Shown here one piece after another: positions 1 to 10,483 of a stretch of DNA of 64,000 nt. The position numbers and the translations under genes are program-made. The DNA is from Actinomycetota bacterium (GTDB taxonomy: Bacteria; Actinomycetota; Geothermincolia; Geothermincolales; RBG-13-55-18). The notes under the pieces are model-generated. The model ran no database searches, was not told the origin of the DNA, and was given only the letters and a program-made list of their open reading frames with translations. The stretch spans positions 1 to 64,000 of the forward strand of contig JABLXL010000006.1 in the NCBI GenBank assembly GCA_013178005.1, read 5' to 3'. How positions within the stretch are numbered: the first letter of the stretch is position 1; the number at the start of each line of letters is the position of its first letter.

Positions 1-174
1 TCAAAGCCTGCGGGGTGGCTGTGCCGCCGACTGCAAGGATGGCGCAGGTGTAGTGCCAAGCCCTGTTTTTCATGCCTAAAAACGCCTATCTACCTGGTAT
101 TCTGAAACTGCAACTGTAGAAGATGAGTTTGACCTGGCTCAAATTATCGTGTGGGCACCATGAGCCGGCGGCGT

Positions 175-864
175 TCAGAGCCTCCCGTAGCTTCGCAGGT
201 AGCCTTCTATGTATTCGCGCACCTCCGAGGCGGGGCGGTAGATGCCGAAGTGCCCCTCGCAGAGTATATCCGCCTCCAGGTCCAGCAGCTTGCGCATGGA
301 GGCTCCCCAGGCGTCGAGGTCGGATCCGAAGGAGGCATAGAAAGGCCCGTGGATGTCCTGCCCGAAGAGGACCTTGTAGAGGCCGTTATCTGCCAGCAGG
401 GATATGGAGCCAGGTGTATGCCCAGGGGTGTGAATCCAACGCAAGGGGGATACGCCTCCCTCGATGACGCCCCCTTCTCCAACCAGCCGGCGCTTGACCT
501 TAAAGGGAGGGAGGTCGATCCCGTACCAGCTCGCCGCGGTGCGGCGGTCATCGCCTTCCTCCACCGCCGCGGCGTCCAGCTCGTGGATGGCCAGCGGCAC
601 GCCGTGTTTCTCGGAGAGGAAGGGGGCTCCCCCCACGTGGTCGATATGGCAGTGGGTTAGCACCACGAGCTTCAAGTCGCGCGGGGAATACCCCAACCGC
701 TCCAGGTTGGAGAGGAGTTTGCGCCAGGACTTGCCTGCCCCCGTGTCGATGAGCACCGGGTAGCCCAGGTCCACGAGGTAGACGCAGCAGTCGTCGGGGG
801 AGGTCATGTCGGGGCCCCCCACCTGGTAGATTCCCTCGCAGATCTTGAAAGGATCCAATGGCAT
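175..864 (-). CDS. MBL-fold metallo-hydrolase
   Basis: ORF with THCHIDHVGG metal-binding motif and downstream HTPGHTPGS; start chosen at MPLDPF inside the longer ORF. Confidence 0.85.
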   Translation of the reverse strand: MPLDPFKICEGIYQVGGPDMTSPDDCCVYLVDLGYPVLIDTGAGKSWRKLLSNLERLGYSPRDLKLVVLTHCHIDHVGGAPFLSEKHGVPLAIHELDAAAVEEGDDRRTAASWYGIDLPPFKVKRRLVGEGGVIEGGVSPLRWIHTPGHTPGSISLLADNGLYKVLFGQDIHGPFYASFGSDLDAWGASMRKLLDLEADILCEGHFGIYRPASEVREYIEGYLRSYGRL

Positions 865-1225
865 CACCCCTTGTGGCAGTTGAATCACAACACTGAGTTT
901 ATCACTCCTGACCTACAGGCTGGCAGGCGTCGCGCCGGCATGGGGTTTGTCGCCTTTTTCGGTTCGGAAGCGCCAGGAGAGACGATACAGCATCAAGGGC
1001 GCCCATCGTTTTCAGCCCGGAAGGCGTTTATCGAAATGGTACGGCATCCACCGGGGGCGGGTTTCCGCGTACCACCGGAAGGGCGCCCGGAACGTGCCTG
1101 GAGTTTGAGGGCCTCACCAGCTTCTGGAACCTGGTCATGGATCGTGGGCGATTCAAGAAGGATATAGGAGCCAGGCCGCCACTGCTGTTACTATAGTAGT
1201 TGCAGGAAAGTGGAAAGGAAGAGAC

Positions 1226-1645
1226 ATGGCGGTAGTGCACAAAAGACTGGAGTTCGAGACCGAGGGCAACGCCCATATCGTGGAGATCACGGAGGAGATA
1301 AGCAAGCTGCTTGCCGGCACGGGGCTGCGCAGCGGCATCATGAACATCTTCGTGCCGGGGGCGACGGGTGCGATCACCACCCTTGAGCACGAGCCCGGCG
1401 TATGCCGGGATTTCCGCGAGCTCTTCGATTTCCTGGCCCCGGTCGACCGCGATTACCACCACAACCGCAGGGGTGTGGATACCAACGGTCACTCGCATGT
1501 CAGGGCGGGCTTGCTGGGACCGTCACTTACCGTACCCTTCGAGGATGGGGCGCCGGTGCTGGGCACCTGGCAGCAGGTGGTGTTCGTCGATTTCGACGAG
1601 GTTCCCAGGTCCCGCACCCTGGTTATCACCTTCGTGGGAGAATAG
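1226..1645 (+). CDS. YjbQ family (secondary thiamine-phosphate synthase-like) protein
   Basis: About 139 aa; GIMNIFVPGATGAITTLEHEPG and NGHSHVRAGLLGPSLTVPF typical of UPF0047/YjbQ. Confidence 0.85.
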   Translation: MAVVHKRLEFETEGNAHIVEITEEISKLLAGTGLRSGIMNIFVPGATGAITTLEHEPGVCRDFRELFDFLAPVDRDYHHNRRGVDTNGHSHVRAGLLGPSLTVPFEDGAPVLGTWQQVVFVDFDEVPRSRTLVITFVGE

Positions 1646-1666
1646 GCTGGGGGTCGTAAGGGCGCA

Positions 1667-2914
1667 ATGCACGATTTCGAGTTTAAGGGCGGAGATCTAT
1701 ATTGCGAAGAGGTACCGCTACGGCGTATCGCCAAGGAGGTCGGCACTCCCGTTTACGTGTATAGCCGCCGTACCCTGAGAGACCATTACCGCCGCCTCGA
1801 CGAGGCATTCTCCTCGCTTCCCCATTTCATCTGCTATTCCGTGAAGGCCAACTCCAACCTGGCGGTGCTCGCCACCCTCGCGGCGGAAGGTGCAGGAGCG
1901 GATATAGTGTCGGGAGGAGAGCTCTACCGGGCCCTCAAGGCGGGAATGAGCCCGGACAAGGTGGTCTATGCCGGGATCGGCAAGACGCGCGAGGAGATGG
2001 ACTACGCCCTGCGCTCCGGGATTCTCATGTTCAACGTCGAGTCGGAGCTGGAGATGGAAGCCCTGGACGGGGTGGCGGGCGAGCTGGGGACGAAGGCGCC
2101 GGTGGCCTTGCGCGTAAACCCCGACGTCGACCCCGAGACCCATCCCTATATAGCCACCGGTTTAAGGGAAGCAAAGTTCGGCATCGGCATCGAGGAAGCC
2201 GTGGAGGCCTACCGTAGGGCGGCGGCCCTCGGAAACCTGGAGGTGGTGGGGGTGCACCAGCACATCGGCTCCCAGATCACGCATGTGGAGCCGTTCCGCG
2301 AGAGCATCTCGCGGGTGGGAGAGCTGGTGGAGAAGCTGCAATCCCTGGGCATCGGGATCAGGTACATCAACATCGGGGGCGGTTTCGGCATCCCCTACCG
2401 GGGGGAGGAGGTACCCTATCCGCGCGATTACGCCCTGGCCCTTGAGCCCATCCTGCGTCGGTCGGGGTGCACGGTGATCCTGGAGACAGGGCGCATGATA
2501 GTGGGCAACGCTGGGGTTTTGTTGACGCGGGTTCTCTATCGCAAGCGCACGGGGGAGAAGCGCTTCCTGGTGGTCGACGCGGCCATGAACGACCTCATCC
2601 GTCCCAGCCTATACGGATCCTTTCACGAGATCGTGCCCGTGGAAAAGCGCGATCGCCAGGGGGAGAAAGTCGACGTTGTGGGCCCTGTGTGCGAGTCGGG
2701 CGACTTCCTGGCGAGGGACAGGGAGATGCCCGCCCTCGAGCCGGGAGAGCTCCTGGCGGTGATGAGCGCGGGAGCTTACTCATTCACCATGTCGTCCAAC
2801 TACAACTCGCGCCGACGTGCCGCGGAGGTGATGGTGGACGGAGGGCGTTTCGAGGTGGTGAGGGAAAGGGAGAGCTACGACGACCTGGTGCGCGGCGAGC
2901 GCATTATGGCTTGA
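1667..2914 (+). CDS. lysA: Diaminopimelate decarboxylase
   Basis: PLP-binding YSVKANSNLAVL, HQHIGSQI, GGGFGIPY and CESGDFLARDR motifs. Confidence 0.95.
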   Translation: MHDFEFKGGDLYCEEVPLRRIAKEVGTPVYVYSRRTLRDHYRRLDEAFSSLPHFICYSVKANSNLAVLATLAAEGAGADIVSGGELYRALKAGMSPDKVVYAGIGKTREEMDYALRSGILMFNVESELEMEALDGVAGELGTKAPVALRVNPDVDPETHPYIATGLREAKFGIGIEEAVEAYRRAAALGNLEVVGVHQHIGSQITHVEPFRESISRVGELVEKLQSLGIGIRYINIGGGFGIPYRGEEVPYPRDYALALEPILRRSGCTVILETGRMIVGNAGVLLTRVLYRKRTGEKRFLVVDAAMNDLIRPSLYGSFHEIVPVEKRDRQGEKVDVVGPVCESGDFLARDREMPALEPGELLAVMSAGAYSFTMSSNYNSRRRAAEVMVDGGRFEVVRERESYDDLVRGERIMA

Positions 2915-3012
2915 GGCGCTCCCCGTTCCGGATGCAACGATCCGCCTGGGTATGGAAGGGCATGCGCGAGGGCATATGGAGGTGAAACACCATCGGGGAA
3001 CAGGCATCCAAC

Positions 3013-3834
3013 GTGGGCATCGCCTATAACGGGAAGAGAGGAAACCCGCCCGACGCCCCCTTCTTCTTTCTGGACTTGGGCTCCGGCGAGCCCCCAGAGG
3101 CCCTTATCTTCGCGGCGGGCCTGTGTTCCGAAAGGGAGGACGGTGCGGATCTGGAGGCTTGGCGATATGCCATTTCCCTCGCGCGCGACTTCTTCCGCGT
3201 CAAGGGCGCTGCGATAAGGGTTTCCGACTACCGGCGCATGCTCCAGGGGATATGCCTTCATGTCCACCGGCATCTCGCGAGCGAAGGGAAAGGGGCGGGG
3301 GTAGACTTGCTGCTGGTGGCAGCCGACACCTCGAGGCTATACGGCGTGCGCAGCGGTGGCGGTGCCCTTTTCCTTTTTCGCCAGGGGGAGGCGATGGAAG
3401 TGCTCGCGCCCGGGGCGGGAGCGGGCGCGCTCCTGGGCATGCCCGGGGGAGAGGACGTGGAGACGGGAGAGGCTCCCCTGCAGCCGGGAGATATGGTGGT
3501 CCTCTGCGGCACCTCGGCATCGGCGGTGATGGGGACTCGGGATATAACCCTCATCCTGAGACGCGCCTCCGACCCCGCCAAGGCCGCCCTTTTCCTTTCC
3601 GCAATCGCCGACCGCAAGGGGGCGGAAAGCCCCTACGCCGCCCTTGTCTGGGAAGTGCCCAACTTGCGCGGAGCAGCCATGCTTACCGGGGAGGAGCCGG
3701 AGGAGCCCCGAGTCATGGAGGAGGAGCCCCCTTCCGTCGAAGGCGGTGAGGCGCCTGAGGATGCCGGCGAGGTATCCCACGCCGATCAGGCGAAGAGACA
3801 GTGGCTGAGCAAGTGGAGAAGGCGCAAGGAGTGA
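3013..3834 (+). CDS. Hypothetical protein, PP2C-like serine/threonine phosphatase fold suspected
   Basis: GTG-start ORF; VDLLLVAADTSRLYGVRSGGGALFLFRQGEAMEVL and LQPGDMVVLCGTSASAVMG resemble PP2C/SpoIIE-type beta strands. Confidence 0.5.
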   Translation: MGIAYNGKRGNPPDAPFFFLDLGSGEPPEALIFAAGLCSEREDGADLEAWRYAISLARDFFRVKGAAIRVSDYRRMLQGICLHVHRHLASEGKGAGVDLLLVAADTSRLYGVRSGGGALFLFRQGEAMEVLAPGAGAGALLGMPGGEDVETGEAPLQPGDMVVLCGTSASAVMGTRDITLILRRASDPAKAALFLSAIADRKGAESPYAALVWEVPNLRGAAMLTGEEPEEPRVMEEEPPSVEGGEAPEDAGEVSHADQAKRQWLSKWRRRKE

Positions 3835-3835
3835 G

Positions 3836-5131
3836 CTACCTCTTCTCCCACTTCTCGAGGTAGGCCACCTGGGAAAGGGTCGATCCGGCCTCGATCTCAG
3901 CCCGGAGGCGGTTTTCCTTTTCCAGCACGTCCATGGCGCGGTTGGTGATCTCCACCACCTTGTCGCGGGGGATCACGATGACGCCGTCGTCGTCCCCCAC
4001 CATCCAGTCTCCGGGAAAAACCCGCCTTCCGCCCACCTTTACCGGCACGTTTATCTCCCCGAAGCCCTTCGGTTCCCCCGCGGTGGGGGTGATAAGGCGC
4101 GAGAAGGCCGGAAACCCGAGGGCGCGGATCTCCACCGTATCCCTGATGGCGCCGTCGATGACCACTCCGGCGACCTTCTTCTGCAGGCAGCTGTGGGTGG
4201 CAAGCTCACCCCAAAGCGCCGGTCCCAGTCCCCCGGCGTCGATGACTATCACGTCCCCCTCTTCCGCCAGGTCAATGGCCTCCACGGGTTTGGCCCAGTC
4301 CCCGGGGTACGAGCGCACGGTTAAGGCCGGCCCCACCATCTTGAAGCCCGGGCTGATGGGCATGATGCCTTCCAGCTCCCCCGAGCGGTGCATGGCATCG
4401 GAGATGTTGGGCGTGGAGACGCGCTGCAATATCTCCCGCACGTTGGCCAGGTCGACCCGCTTGTAAAGATCCGTGCGCACCGCCTCTCCGCTGAGCATGG
4501 CCCGCTTGATCTCCTCCGCGGCGCGCCGGGCGTCGCCGCTCTTGATGATGGCCCCGCCCACGATGACGATATCGGCGCCGTAGCGCACCGCCGTGGCAGC
4601 GGTCTCCGAGTTGACCCCGCCCGCCACGGCGACGGGGACGTCCACGGAGTTGGCCACCACCTTGAGCCTCTCGAAGGGGTCGCCTCCCCGCATCTGCACG
4701 TCGATGGCGGTATGCACGGCTATGTAATGGGCTCCCGCCGCCTCCGCCGCGCGCGCCCGCTCCACCGGGTCTCCCACCTCGATAAGGTCCACGATAATCT
4801 CGGCGCCGTAATTGTTGGCCGCCTCCACGCATTCCTTGACCGTGGCGTCGGAGGCCGCCCCCAGGACGTCGATGATGTTGGCCCCGGCCTTGGCGGCCGC
4901 CTCCACCTCCGCTCTTCCCGCGTCCATGGTCTTCATATCCGCGACGATGACGCGGTTGGGAAAGCGGCGGCGCAGTTCGCGCACCGCGTTGAGCCCCTCG
5001 CTCTTGATGAGCGGGGTGCCGGCTTCGATCCAGTCGGCGCCGCCCTCCACGGCCTCCTCGGCCACCTTGACGGCGCGTTCCAGGTCCACGAAGTCCAGGG
5101 CGACCTGCAGCACGGGTTGTTTCAGTTTCAT
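3836..5131 (-). CDS. Bifunctional 3-hexulose-6-phosphate synthase / RraA-like fusion
   Basis: N-terminal HPS (LQVALDFVDLERAVKVAEEAVEGGADWIEAGTPLIKSEG, VADMKTMDAG) fused to RraA-like C-terminal domain (TPNISDAMHRSGELEGIMPI, DGAIRDTVEIRALGFPAFSR, DDDGVIVIP). Confidence 0.9.
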   Translation of the reverse strand: MKLKQPVLQVALDFVDLERAVKVAEEAVEGGADWIEAGTPLIKSEGLNAVRELRRRFPNRVIVADMKTMDAGRAEVEAAAKAGANIIDVLGAASDATVKECVEAANNYGAEIIVDLIEVGDPVERARAAEAAGAHYIAVHTAIDVQMRGGDPFERLKVVANSVDVPVAVAGGVNSETAATAVRYGADIVIVGGAIIKSGDARRAAEEIKRAMLSGEAVRTDLYKRVDLANVREILQRVSTPNISDAMHRSGELEGIMPISPGFKMVGPALTVRSYPGDWAKPVEAIDLAEEGDVIVIDAGGLGPALWGELATHSCLQKKVAGVVIDGAIRDTVEIRALGFPAFSRLITPTAGEPKGFGEINVPVKVGGRRVFPGDWMVGDDDGVIVIPRDKVVEITNRAMDVLEKENRLRAEIEAGSTLSQVAYLEKWEKR

Positions 5132-5402
5132 GGCGAAAAGATTATATCACCATCACGCGCTTCGCGCGGAAAAAGGAACCGGAGGCCGGGAGGAGCTTTG
5201 TTGCTTCGATAGGCGCATTCCGGGTCGCAATGGGTCGGAAGACCGGGAAGCGCCCTAACCCCCGACCTTTCCCTGCTGGTAGAATAGTCGTATTCGGTCC
5301 CAGAAGGGGAGCGCACCGTGGGGCGGGTCGACGTCCGCGGCATGCCGCGCTCCCGGAGGCACGGAAAGCGTCTCGGCGCGTAACCCGGAGGCGGAGGAGA
5401 GC

Positions 5403-6719
5403 ATGAAAGGCGAGAGGAAGAGCATCAACTTAGGCCTGATCGGTTGCGGAACGGTGGGCTCCGGCGTTTACCGCATTCTCAGGGACAACGCGGAGGCGAT
5501 ATCCCTTCGCACGGGATGTGACATCAAAGTGAGACGCGTGGCGGTCAGGGACCTCTCCGATCCCCGTTACGTGGATGTCCCCGAGGGAGAGCTGACCACG
5601 GATGCCCTGCAGGTCATCCACGACCCGGAAGTCGATATCGTGGTCGAGGTAATCGGCGGCGTGGAACCGGCGAGGACCTTCATCCTGGAGTCGATCTCCA
5701 GGGGCAAGCACGTGGTCTCCGCCAACAAAGAGCTCTTAAGCACGCACGGCGGCGAGATCCTGCGTGCCGCCGAAGAGGCGGGAGTGGACGTGGCCTACGA
5801 GGCCAGCGTGGGCGGGGCCATCCCCATACTCCTGCCCCTGAAATACAGCCTGGCCGGAAACGCCGTGGACAGCATCCTGGGAATCGTGAACGGCACCACC
5901 AATTACGTCCTCACGCGCATGAGCGAGGAGGGGCTGTCCTTCTCGGAGGCATTGAGCAAGGCGCAGGAGCGGGGTTACGCGGAGGCCGACCCCAGCGCCG
6001 ACGTGGAGGGGAAGGACGCGGCGGCCAAGCTGGCCATACTCGCCTCCATGGCCTTCAACTCCCGCGTTACCCTTGATGACGTGTACACCGAGGGCATCGC
6101 CGGGATAACCCCTGACGACATCAGGTTCGGGAGGGACCTCGGGTACGTCATCAAGCTTCTGGCGGTGGCCAAGGACGACCCCGACGGCATCAGCGTACGC
6201 GTCCATCCCACCATGATCCCGGTGGACCATCCCCTGGCGGCGGTGAGGGACGAGAACAACGCCATCTTCGTGTCAGGGGACGCGGCGGGGGAGCTGATGT
6301 TCTACGGCAAGGGAGCGGGCTCCCTGCCGGCGGCAAGCGCGGTGGTGGGGGACATAATCACCATCGCCCGCAACCTGCTTTCGGGCGGGCGCATGGCGGG
6401 GTGCACCTGTTTCTACCGCAAGCCCGTGAAGGACATGGCCGACGTCATTTGCCGCTACTTCATGCTCTTCGATGCGCCCGACCGGCCGGGGGTGCTGGCC
6501 AGGATAGCGGGGGTGTTCGGGGATAACGGGGTAAGCATTAAGTCGGTCATCCAACATGGCACGGGGAGCGAAGCGCGCATCGTGCTGGTCACGCACGCGG
6601 TGCCGGAGAGGAGCATCCGCTCCACGGTCAGGGGTCTGGAGGAACTGGGCGCGGTCAACCGCATCGCCAGCGTCATCAGGGTGGAGGACCGGGATGGGGA
6701 AGGATGCCGCGAGGGTTGA
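5403..6719 (+). CDS. hom: Homoserine dehydrogenase with C-terminal ACT domain
   Basis: GLIGCGTVGSGV, SANKELLSTHG, GIVNGTTNYVLTRM, and C-terminal RPGVLARIAGVFGDNGVSIKSVIQ (ACT). Confidence 0.95.
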   Translation: MKGERKSINLGLIGCGTVGSGVYRILRDNAEAISLRTGCDIKVRRVAVRDLSDPRYVDVPEGELTTDALQVIHDPEVDIVVEVIGGVEPARTFILESISRGKHVVSANKELLSTHGGEILRAAEEAGVDVAYEASVGGAIPILLPLKYSLAGNAVDSILGIVNGTTNYVLTRMSEEGLSFSEALSKAQERGYAEADPSADVEGKDAAAKLAILASMAFNSRVTLDDVYTEGIAGITPDDIRFGRDLGYVIKLLAVAKDDPDGISVRVHPTMIPVDHPLAAVRDENNAIFVSGDAAGELMFYGKGAGSLPAASAVVGDIITIARNLLSGGRMAGCTCFYRKPVKDMADVICRYFMLFDAPDRPGVLARIAGVFGDNGVSIKSVIQHGTGSEARIVLVTHAVPERSIRSTVRGLEELGAVNRIASVIRVEDRDGEGCREG

Positions 6720-6882
6720 CGGTAGCCGCGCGCGTCGTGGGCGGGCGGCGAAAGGCCGCCCGGGATCGCCGGCGGGCGACGCTCGTGAGCGCGAGGAGAG
6801 CCGGAACAGGCTCCGTCCCATTGGGCCAAGCGGTTAGGGATCAAAACGCGGGCTAAGGACGCGCGTTTGGAGGAGGTAGGAA

Positions 6883-7938
6883 TTGGTAACGGAATGGCGG
6901 GGGATAATCGAGGCCTTCAGGGAGTTCCTCCCCGTGGGAGAGGGCACGCCCGTGGTTACCTTGAGGGAGGGGAACACCCCCCTGGTGGAGGCCGCTTACA
7001 TCAGCAGGCAGCTCGGGGTCGAGGTGCTTCTCAAGTGCGAGGGCATGAACCCCACGGGTTCCTTCAAGGACCGCGGCATGACGGTGGCGGTGAGCAAGGC
7101 CGTGGAGGAAGGGGCCAGGACGGTGATCTGCGCCTCCACCGGGAACACCAGCGCCTCGGCGGCGGCCTACGCGGCGCGGGCGGGCATCGGTTGCGCCGTG
7201 CTCATCCCGGGAGGAGCCATAGCCCTGGGCAAGCTCGCCCAGGCTCTCGTGCACGGAGCCACGGTGATCGCGGTGAAGGGAAACTTCGACCAGGCTTTGA
7301 AGTTGGTGAGGGAGATAAGTGAGGAGTACCCGGTGGTCCTGGTCAATTCACTGAATCCCCACCGTATAGAGGGACAGAAAACGGGGGCTTTCGAGATATG
7401 CGACGCGCTGGGGCGCGCACCAGATTACCATTTTATACCAGTTGGCAACGCGGGCAATATTACCGCTTACTGGAAGGGGTATAGGGAATATCTGGAGGCG
7501 GGACGGATCGGCTCCCTTCCGCGCATGATGGGCTGGCAGGCAGAAGGCGCCGCCCCCATCGTCAGGGGGCGGGTGGTCGAAGATCCCCGCACCGTGGCCA
7601 CGGCGATCAGGATCGGAAACCCCGCGAGCTGGGATCGCGCGGTTGCCGCGGCGAGGGAGTCGATGGGGAAAATCGACATGGTTTCCGACGAAGAGATCTT
7701 AGATGCCTACAGGCTTCTAGCGGACCGGGAAGGGGTGTTCGTTGAACCGGCCTCGGCCGCCTCGGTGGCCGGACTTTACAAGGCATGCGCGCGCGGCGAG
7801 ATCCCGGCAGGCTCCACGGTGGTGTGCGTGCTCACCGGGCATGGGCTCAAGGACCCGGGGCTGGCCGTGGAATGCGTGCGCGAACCGCTGGCGGTTCCTC
7901 CCCGAAAGGAGGAGATACTGGAGATACTGGGACTGTAG
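6883..7938 (+). CDS. thrC: Threonine synthase
   Basis: TTG-start [51 protein letters not shown]. Confidence 0.95.
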   Translation: MVTEWRGIIEAFREFLPVGEGTPVVTLREGNTPLVEAAYISRQLGVEVLLKCEGMNPTGSFKDRGMTVAVSKAVEEGARTVICASTGNTSASAAAYAARAGIGCAVLIPGGAIALGKLAQALVHGATVIAVKGNFDQALKLVREISEEYPVVLVNSLNPHRIEGQKTGAFEICDALGRAPDYHFIPVGNAGNITAYWKGYREYLEAGRIGSLPRMMGWQAEGAAPIVRGRVVEDPRTVATAIRIGNPASWDRAVAAARESMGKIDMVSDEEILDAYRLLADREGVFVEPASAASVAGLYKACARGEIPAGSTVVCVLTGHGLKDPGLAVECVREPLAVPPRKEEILEILGL

Positions 7939-7963
7939 GGGGTTCAAAAGGGGGCTGTTGGAT

Positions 7964-9184
7964 ATGAAATACGTGGTCCTGGTGCCTGACGGGGCGGCGG
8001 ACAGGCCGCTGGAAGGACATGGAGGGCTGACGCCGCTGGAGGCGGCCCGCACTCCCAACATGGATTTTATTGCCAGGGAGGGGATATGCGGGACGGCGGT
8101 CACCGTGCCGGAGGGCATGCCGGCGGGGAGCGACGTGGCCAATTATTCCCTCCTGGGTTACGACCCGCGCGAGTTCTACAGCGGCAGGGGTCCCCTGGAG
8201 GCCGCGAGCATGGGCATCGAGCTGGAGCCCGAACAGGTGGCGTTCCGTTGCAACCTGGTGACCGAGAAAGAGGACGTGCTCGCTGACTACAGCGCCGGCC
8301 ACATCACCACCCCGGAGGCGCGCGAACTCATACACGCGTTGAGCGAACGCCTTGACGACGCGTTCACCGCCTTCCACCCGGGCGTCGGCTACCGCCACCT
8401 CCTGGTGCTGAAGGGGTTGAAGCACCTGGAGGACCGCTGTCACCCTCCCCACGACGTGGTCGGGAGGGAGATAGAGGGCATCCTGCCCGAGGGTCCCGGT
8501 GCGTCAAGGCTTAACGCCCTCATGCGTCTCTCCAGGCGCATTCTATCGGAGCATCCCGTGAACAAGCGGCGAGAGGCGCAAGGCCTCCCGGCCGCCAACC
8601 TCATCTGGCCCTGGGGCCAGGGGAGGACACCCAGCCTACCCACCTTCCAGGAGAAATACGGTCTGAGGGGAGCTATCATCACCGCCGTAGATCTCCTGAA
8701 GGGGCTGGGAAAACTGGCGGGGCTCGAGGTGGTGGACGTCCCCGGCGCCACGGGATATTACGACACCGATTACGCGGCCAAGGCGGCCTACGCCAGGGAG
8801 TGTCTGCGCCGCCTGGACCTGGTTTACATACACGTGGAAGCGCCGGATGAGGCGGGCCATGAGGGGAACTGGCAGGAAAAGGTAACCGCCATCGAGCGGG
8901 TGGACGAGCTCATCCTGGGCTCGCTGCTGGACGAGACGGTTCGCTCGGGAGAGGAGTTCGCCTTTCTGCTCGCCCCCGACCATCCCACGCCCCTAGAGGT
9001 GAGGACCCACGTGCCTGACCCCGTGCCCTTCGCTATCTATTTTCCACAGGCGGTGCCGGATAAGTGTAAGGCTTTCAACGAGAAAGCGGTGAGGGAGGGA
9101 TCCTTCCAAGGGCACGCAGGGTGGAAGTTAATGGAACAACTCATGGGTAAGGCAGGGGGGATACGGGCGGGCTCCAGCATGTGA
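7964..9184 (+). CDS. apgM: Cofactor-independent phosphoglycerate mutase, archaeal-type (ApgM family)
   Basis: MKYVVLVPDGAADRPLE, TPNMDFIAREGICGTAVTVPEGMPAGSDVANYSLLGYDP, HVEAPDEAGHEGN; start moved to ATG 7964 from the over-extended ORF. Confidence 0.92.
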   Translation: MKYVVLVPDGAADRPLEGHGGLTPLEAARTPNMDFIAREGICGTAVTVPEGMPAGSDVANYSLLGYDPREFYSGRGPLEAASMGIELEPEQVAFRCNLVTEKEDVLADYSAGHITTPEARELIHALSERLDDAFTAFHPGVGYRHLLVLKGLKHLEDRCHPPHDVVGREIEGILPEGPGASRLNALMRLSRRILSEHPVNKRREAQGLPAANLIWPWGQGRTPSLPTFQEKYGLRGAIITAVDLLKGLGKLAGLEVVDVPGATGYYDTDYAAKAAYARECLRRLDLVYIHVEAPDEAGHEGNWQEKVTAIERVDELILGSLLDETVRSGEEFAFLLAPDHPTPLEVRTHVPDPVPFAIYFPQAVPDKCKAFNEKAVREGSFQGHAGWKLMEQLMGKAGGIRAGSSM

Positions 9185-9280
9185 TATATTGGGATTATAG
9201 ACCTGAATGCGAGAAACCCCCGTGCCGGAAGTGGTGCATAACAACACGGCAGTGTGGGGATACGAGCGGAGCGGAAAGAG

Positions 9281-10102
9281 ATGCCTGCGAGGATATTTCC
9301 CGTCAGCAAGTCGCCTGTGGTTATCGCCCATGTCTCCGATTTCCATATCGGCTCCTACCACTTCGTGGCGAACCTCATGAACCGCTGCATCCTCGAGCTC
9401 AACGAGCTGGAGCCGGACATCGTGGTGGTGACGGGCGACCTGACTAACGAAGGTTTCCGACAGGAGTACCTCACCGCGAAGTCCTACCTGGACGGGCTGG
9501 AGTGCGAGCGGGTGATGGTCATCCCCGGTAATCACGATTCGCGCAACGTGGGTTATTTACACTTCCAGGAGCTTTTCGGCCCCCTGTTCCAGAACCTGGA
9601 ATGGGCTGGAGTTTACATCATGGGAGTCGATTCCAGCGAGCCGGACCTGGATTCGGGACAGATAGGGCGTGAGAAATACGCGAGGATCGTGGAATATTTC
9701 CACGGGGTAGAGGGCTTCAAGGTCTTCGCGCTTCACCACCACCTCCTCCCCGTGCCGGGAACGGGAAGGGAAAGGAACATCGTATTCGACGCGGGAGACG
9801 TGTTGGAGCTCCTGGTGTACGCGGGCGTTGACCTGGTCCTTACGGGGCACAAGCACGTGCCCTACGTGTGGAAGCTGGAGGACCTATACGTTGTTAACGC
9901 TGGCACCATATCCTCATTGCGCCTGCGGGGGAATACCAAGCCCTGCTACAACGTGATAGAGATCAGGGAAGACCTGGTGAGGATCTTCCGGAAGTATCCC
10001 TTTGGGGGGCGCGACGTGATCGCGCAGTTCGGGGTGGGGGTGAACGACACGCAGAAGGGGCTTTCGGGGGTGGTGAGGGAGATCATCGGCTCCGATCTTT
10101 AG
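9281..10102 (+). CDS. Metallophosphoesterase (calcineurin-like)
   Basis: AHVSDFHIG, VVTGDLTNEG, IPGNHDSRN, LTGHKHVPY. Confidence 0.9.
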   Translation: MPARIFPVSKSPVVIAHVSDFHIGSYHFVANLMNRCILELNELEPDIVVVTGDLTNEGFRQEYLTAKSYLDGLECERVMVIPGNHDSRNVGYLHFQELFGPLFQNLEWAGVYIMGVDSSEPDLDSGQIGREKYARIVEYFHGVEGFKVFALHHHLLPVPGTGRERNIVFDAGDVLELLVYAGVDLVLTGHKHVPYVWKLEDLYVVNAGTISSLRLRGNTKPCYNVIEIREDLVRIFRKYPFGGRDVIAQFGVGVNDTQKGLSGVVREIIGSDL

Positions 10103-10483
10103 AACGACGCCCGGCCAAGATCCAACGTCTCGGAAAAGAAGCGCCAAACGAGGATCCAGGAAGCCTTGATCGCACGTTCTTACGAAACCGCTTGGTAAGC
10201 GCGGGAAACGGCGAGGGGACAAGCCGTTCCCACCATAGCCTCAGGCGTGAGGCGCGGCCGTGATGGGGCGAGAAGGGTCTGTCGTAGGATCCCGAAAGCG
10301 CGCGATGGCCCTTCGAGCAGGCCATGGAATCGCCCATTTCAATGAGGTAGCGCTTGAGCCGGCGATGACCGGAAATTGGGAGCGAAGGCGCAGTGGGGCG
10401 TCTTGGAATGCAGCGTGCGTGGAGATGAGGTCGAGGCGGGTGGCCGGGCTGGGAGGTATAGGAAGAGACGGAAAGGAGCGCGG

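Noticed and set aside
7742-7963. N-terminal extension of the phosphoglycerate mutase ORF
   Set aside because: Overlaps the end of thrC in another frame; conserved protein begins MKYVVLVPDG at 7964.
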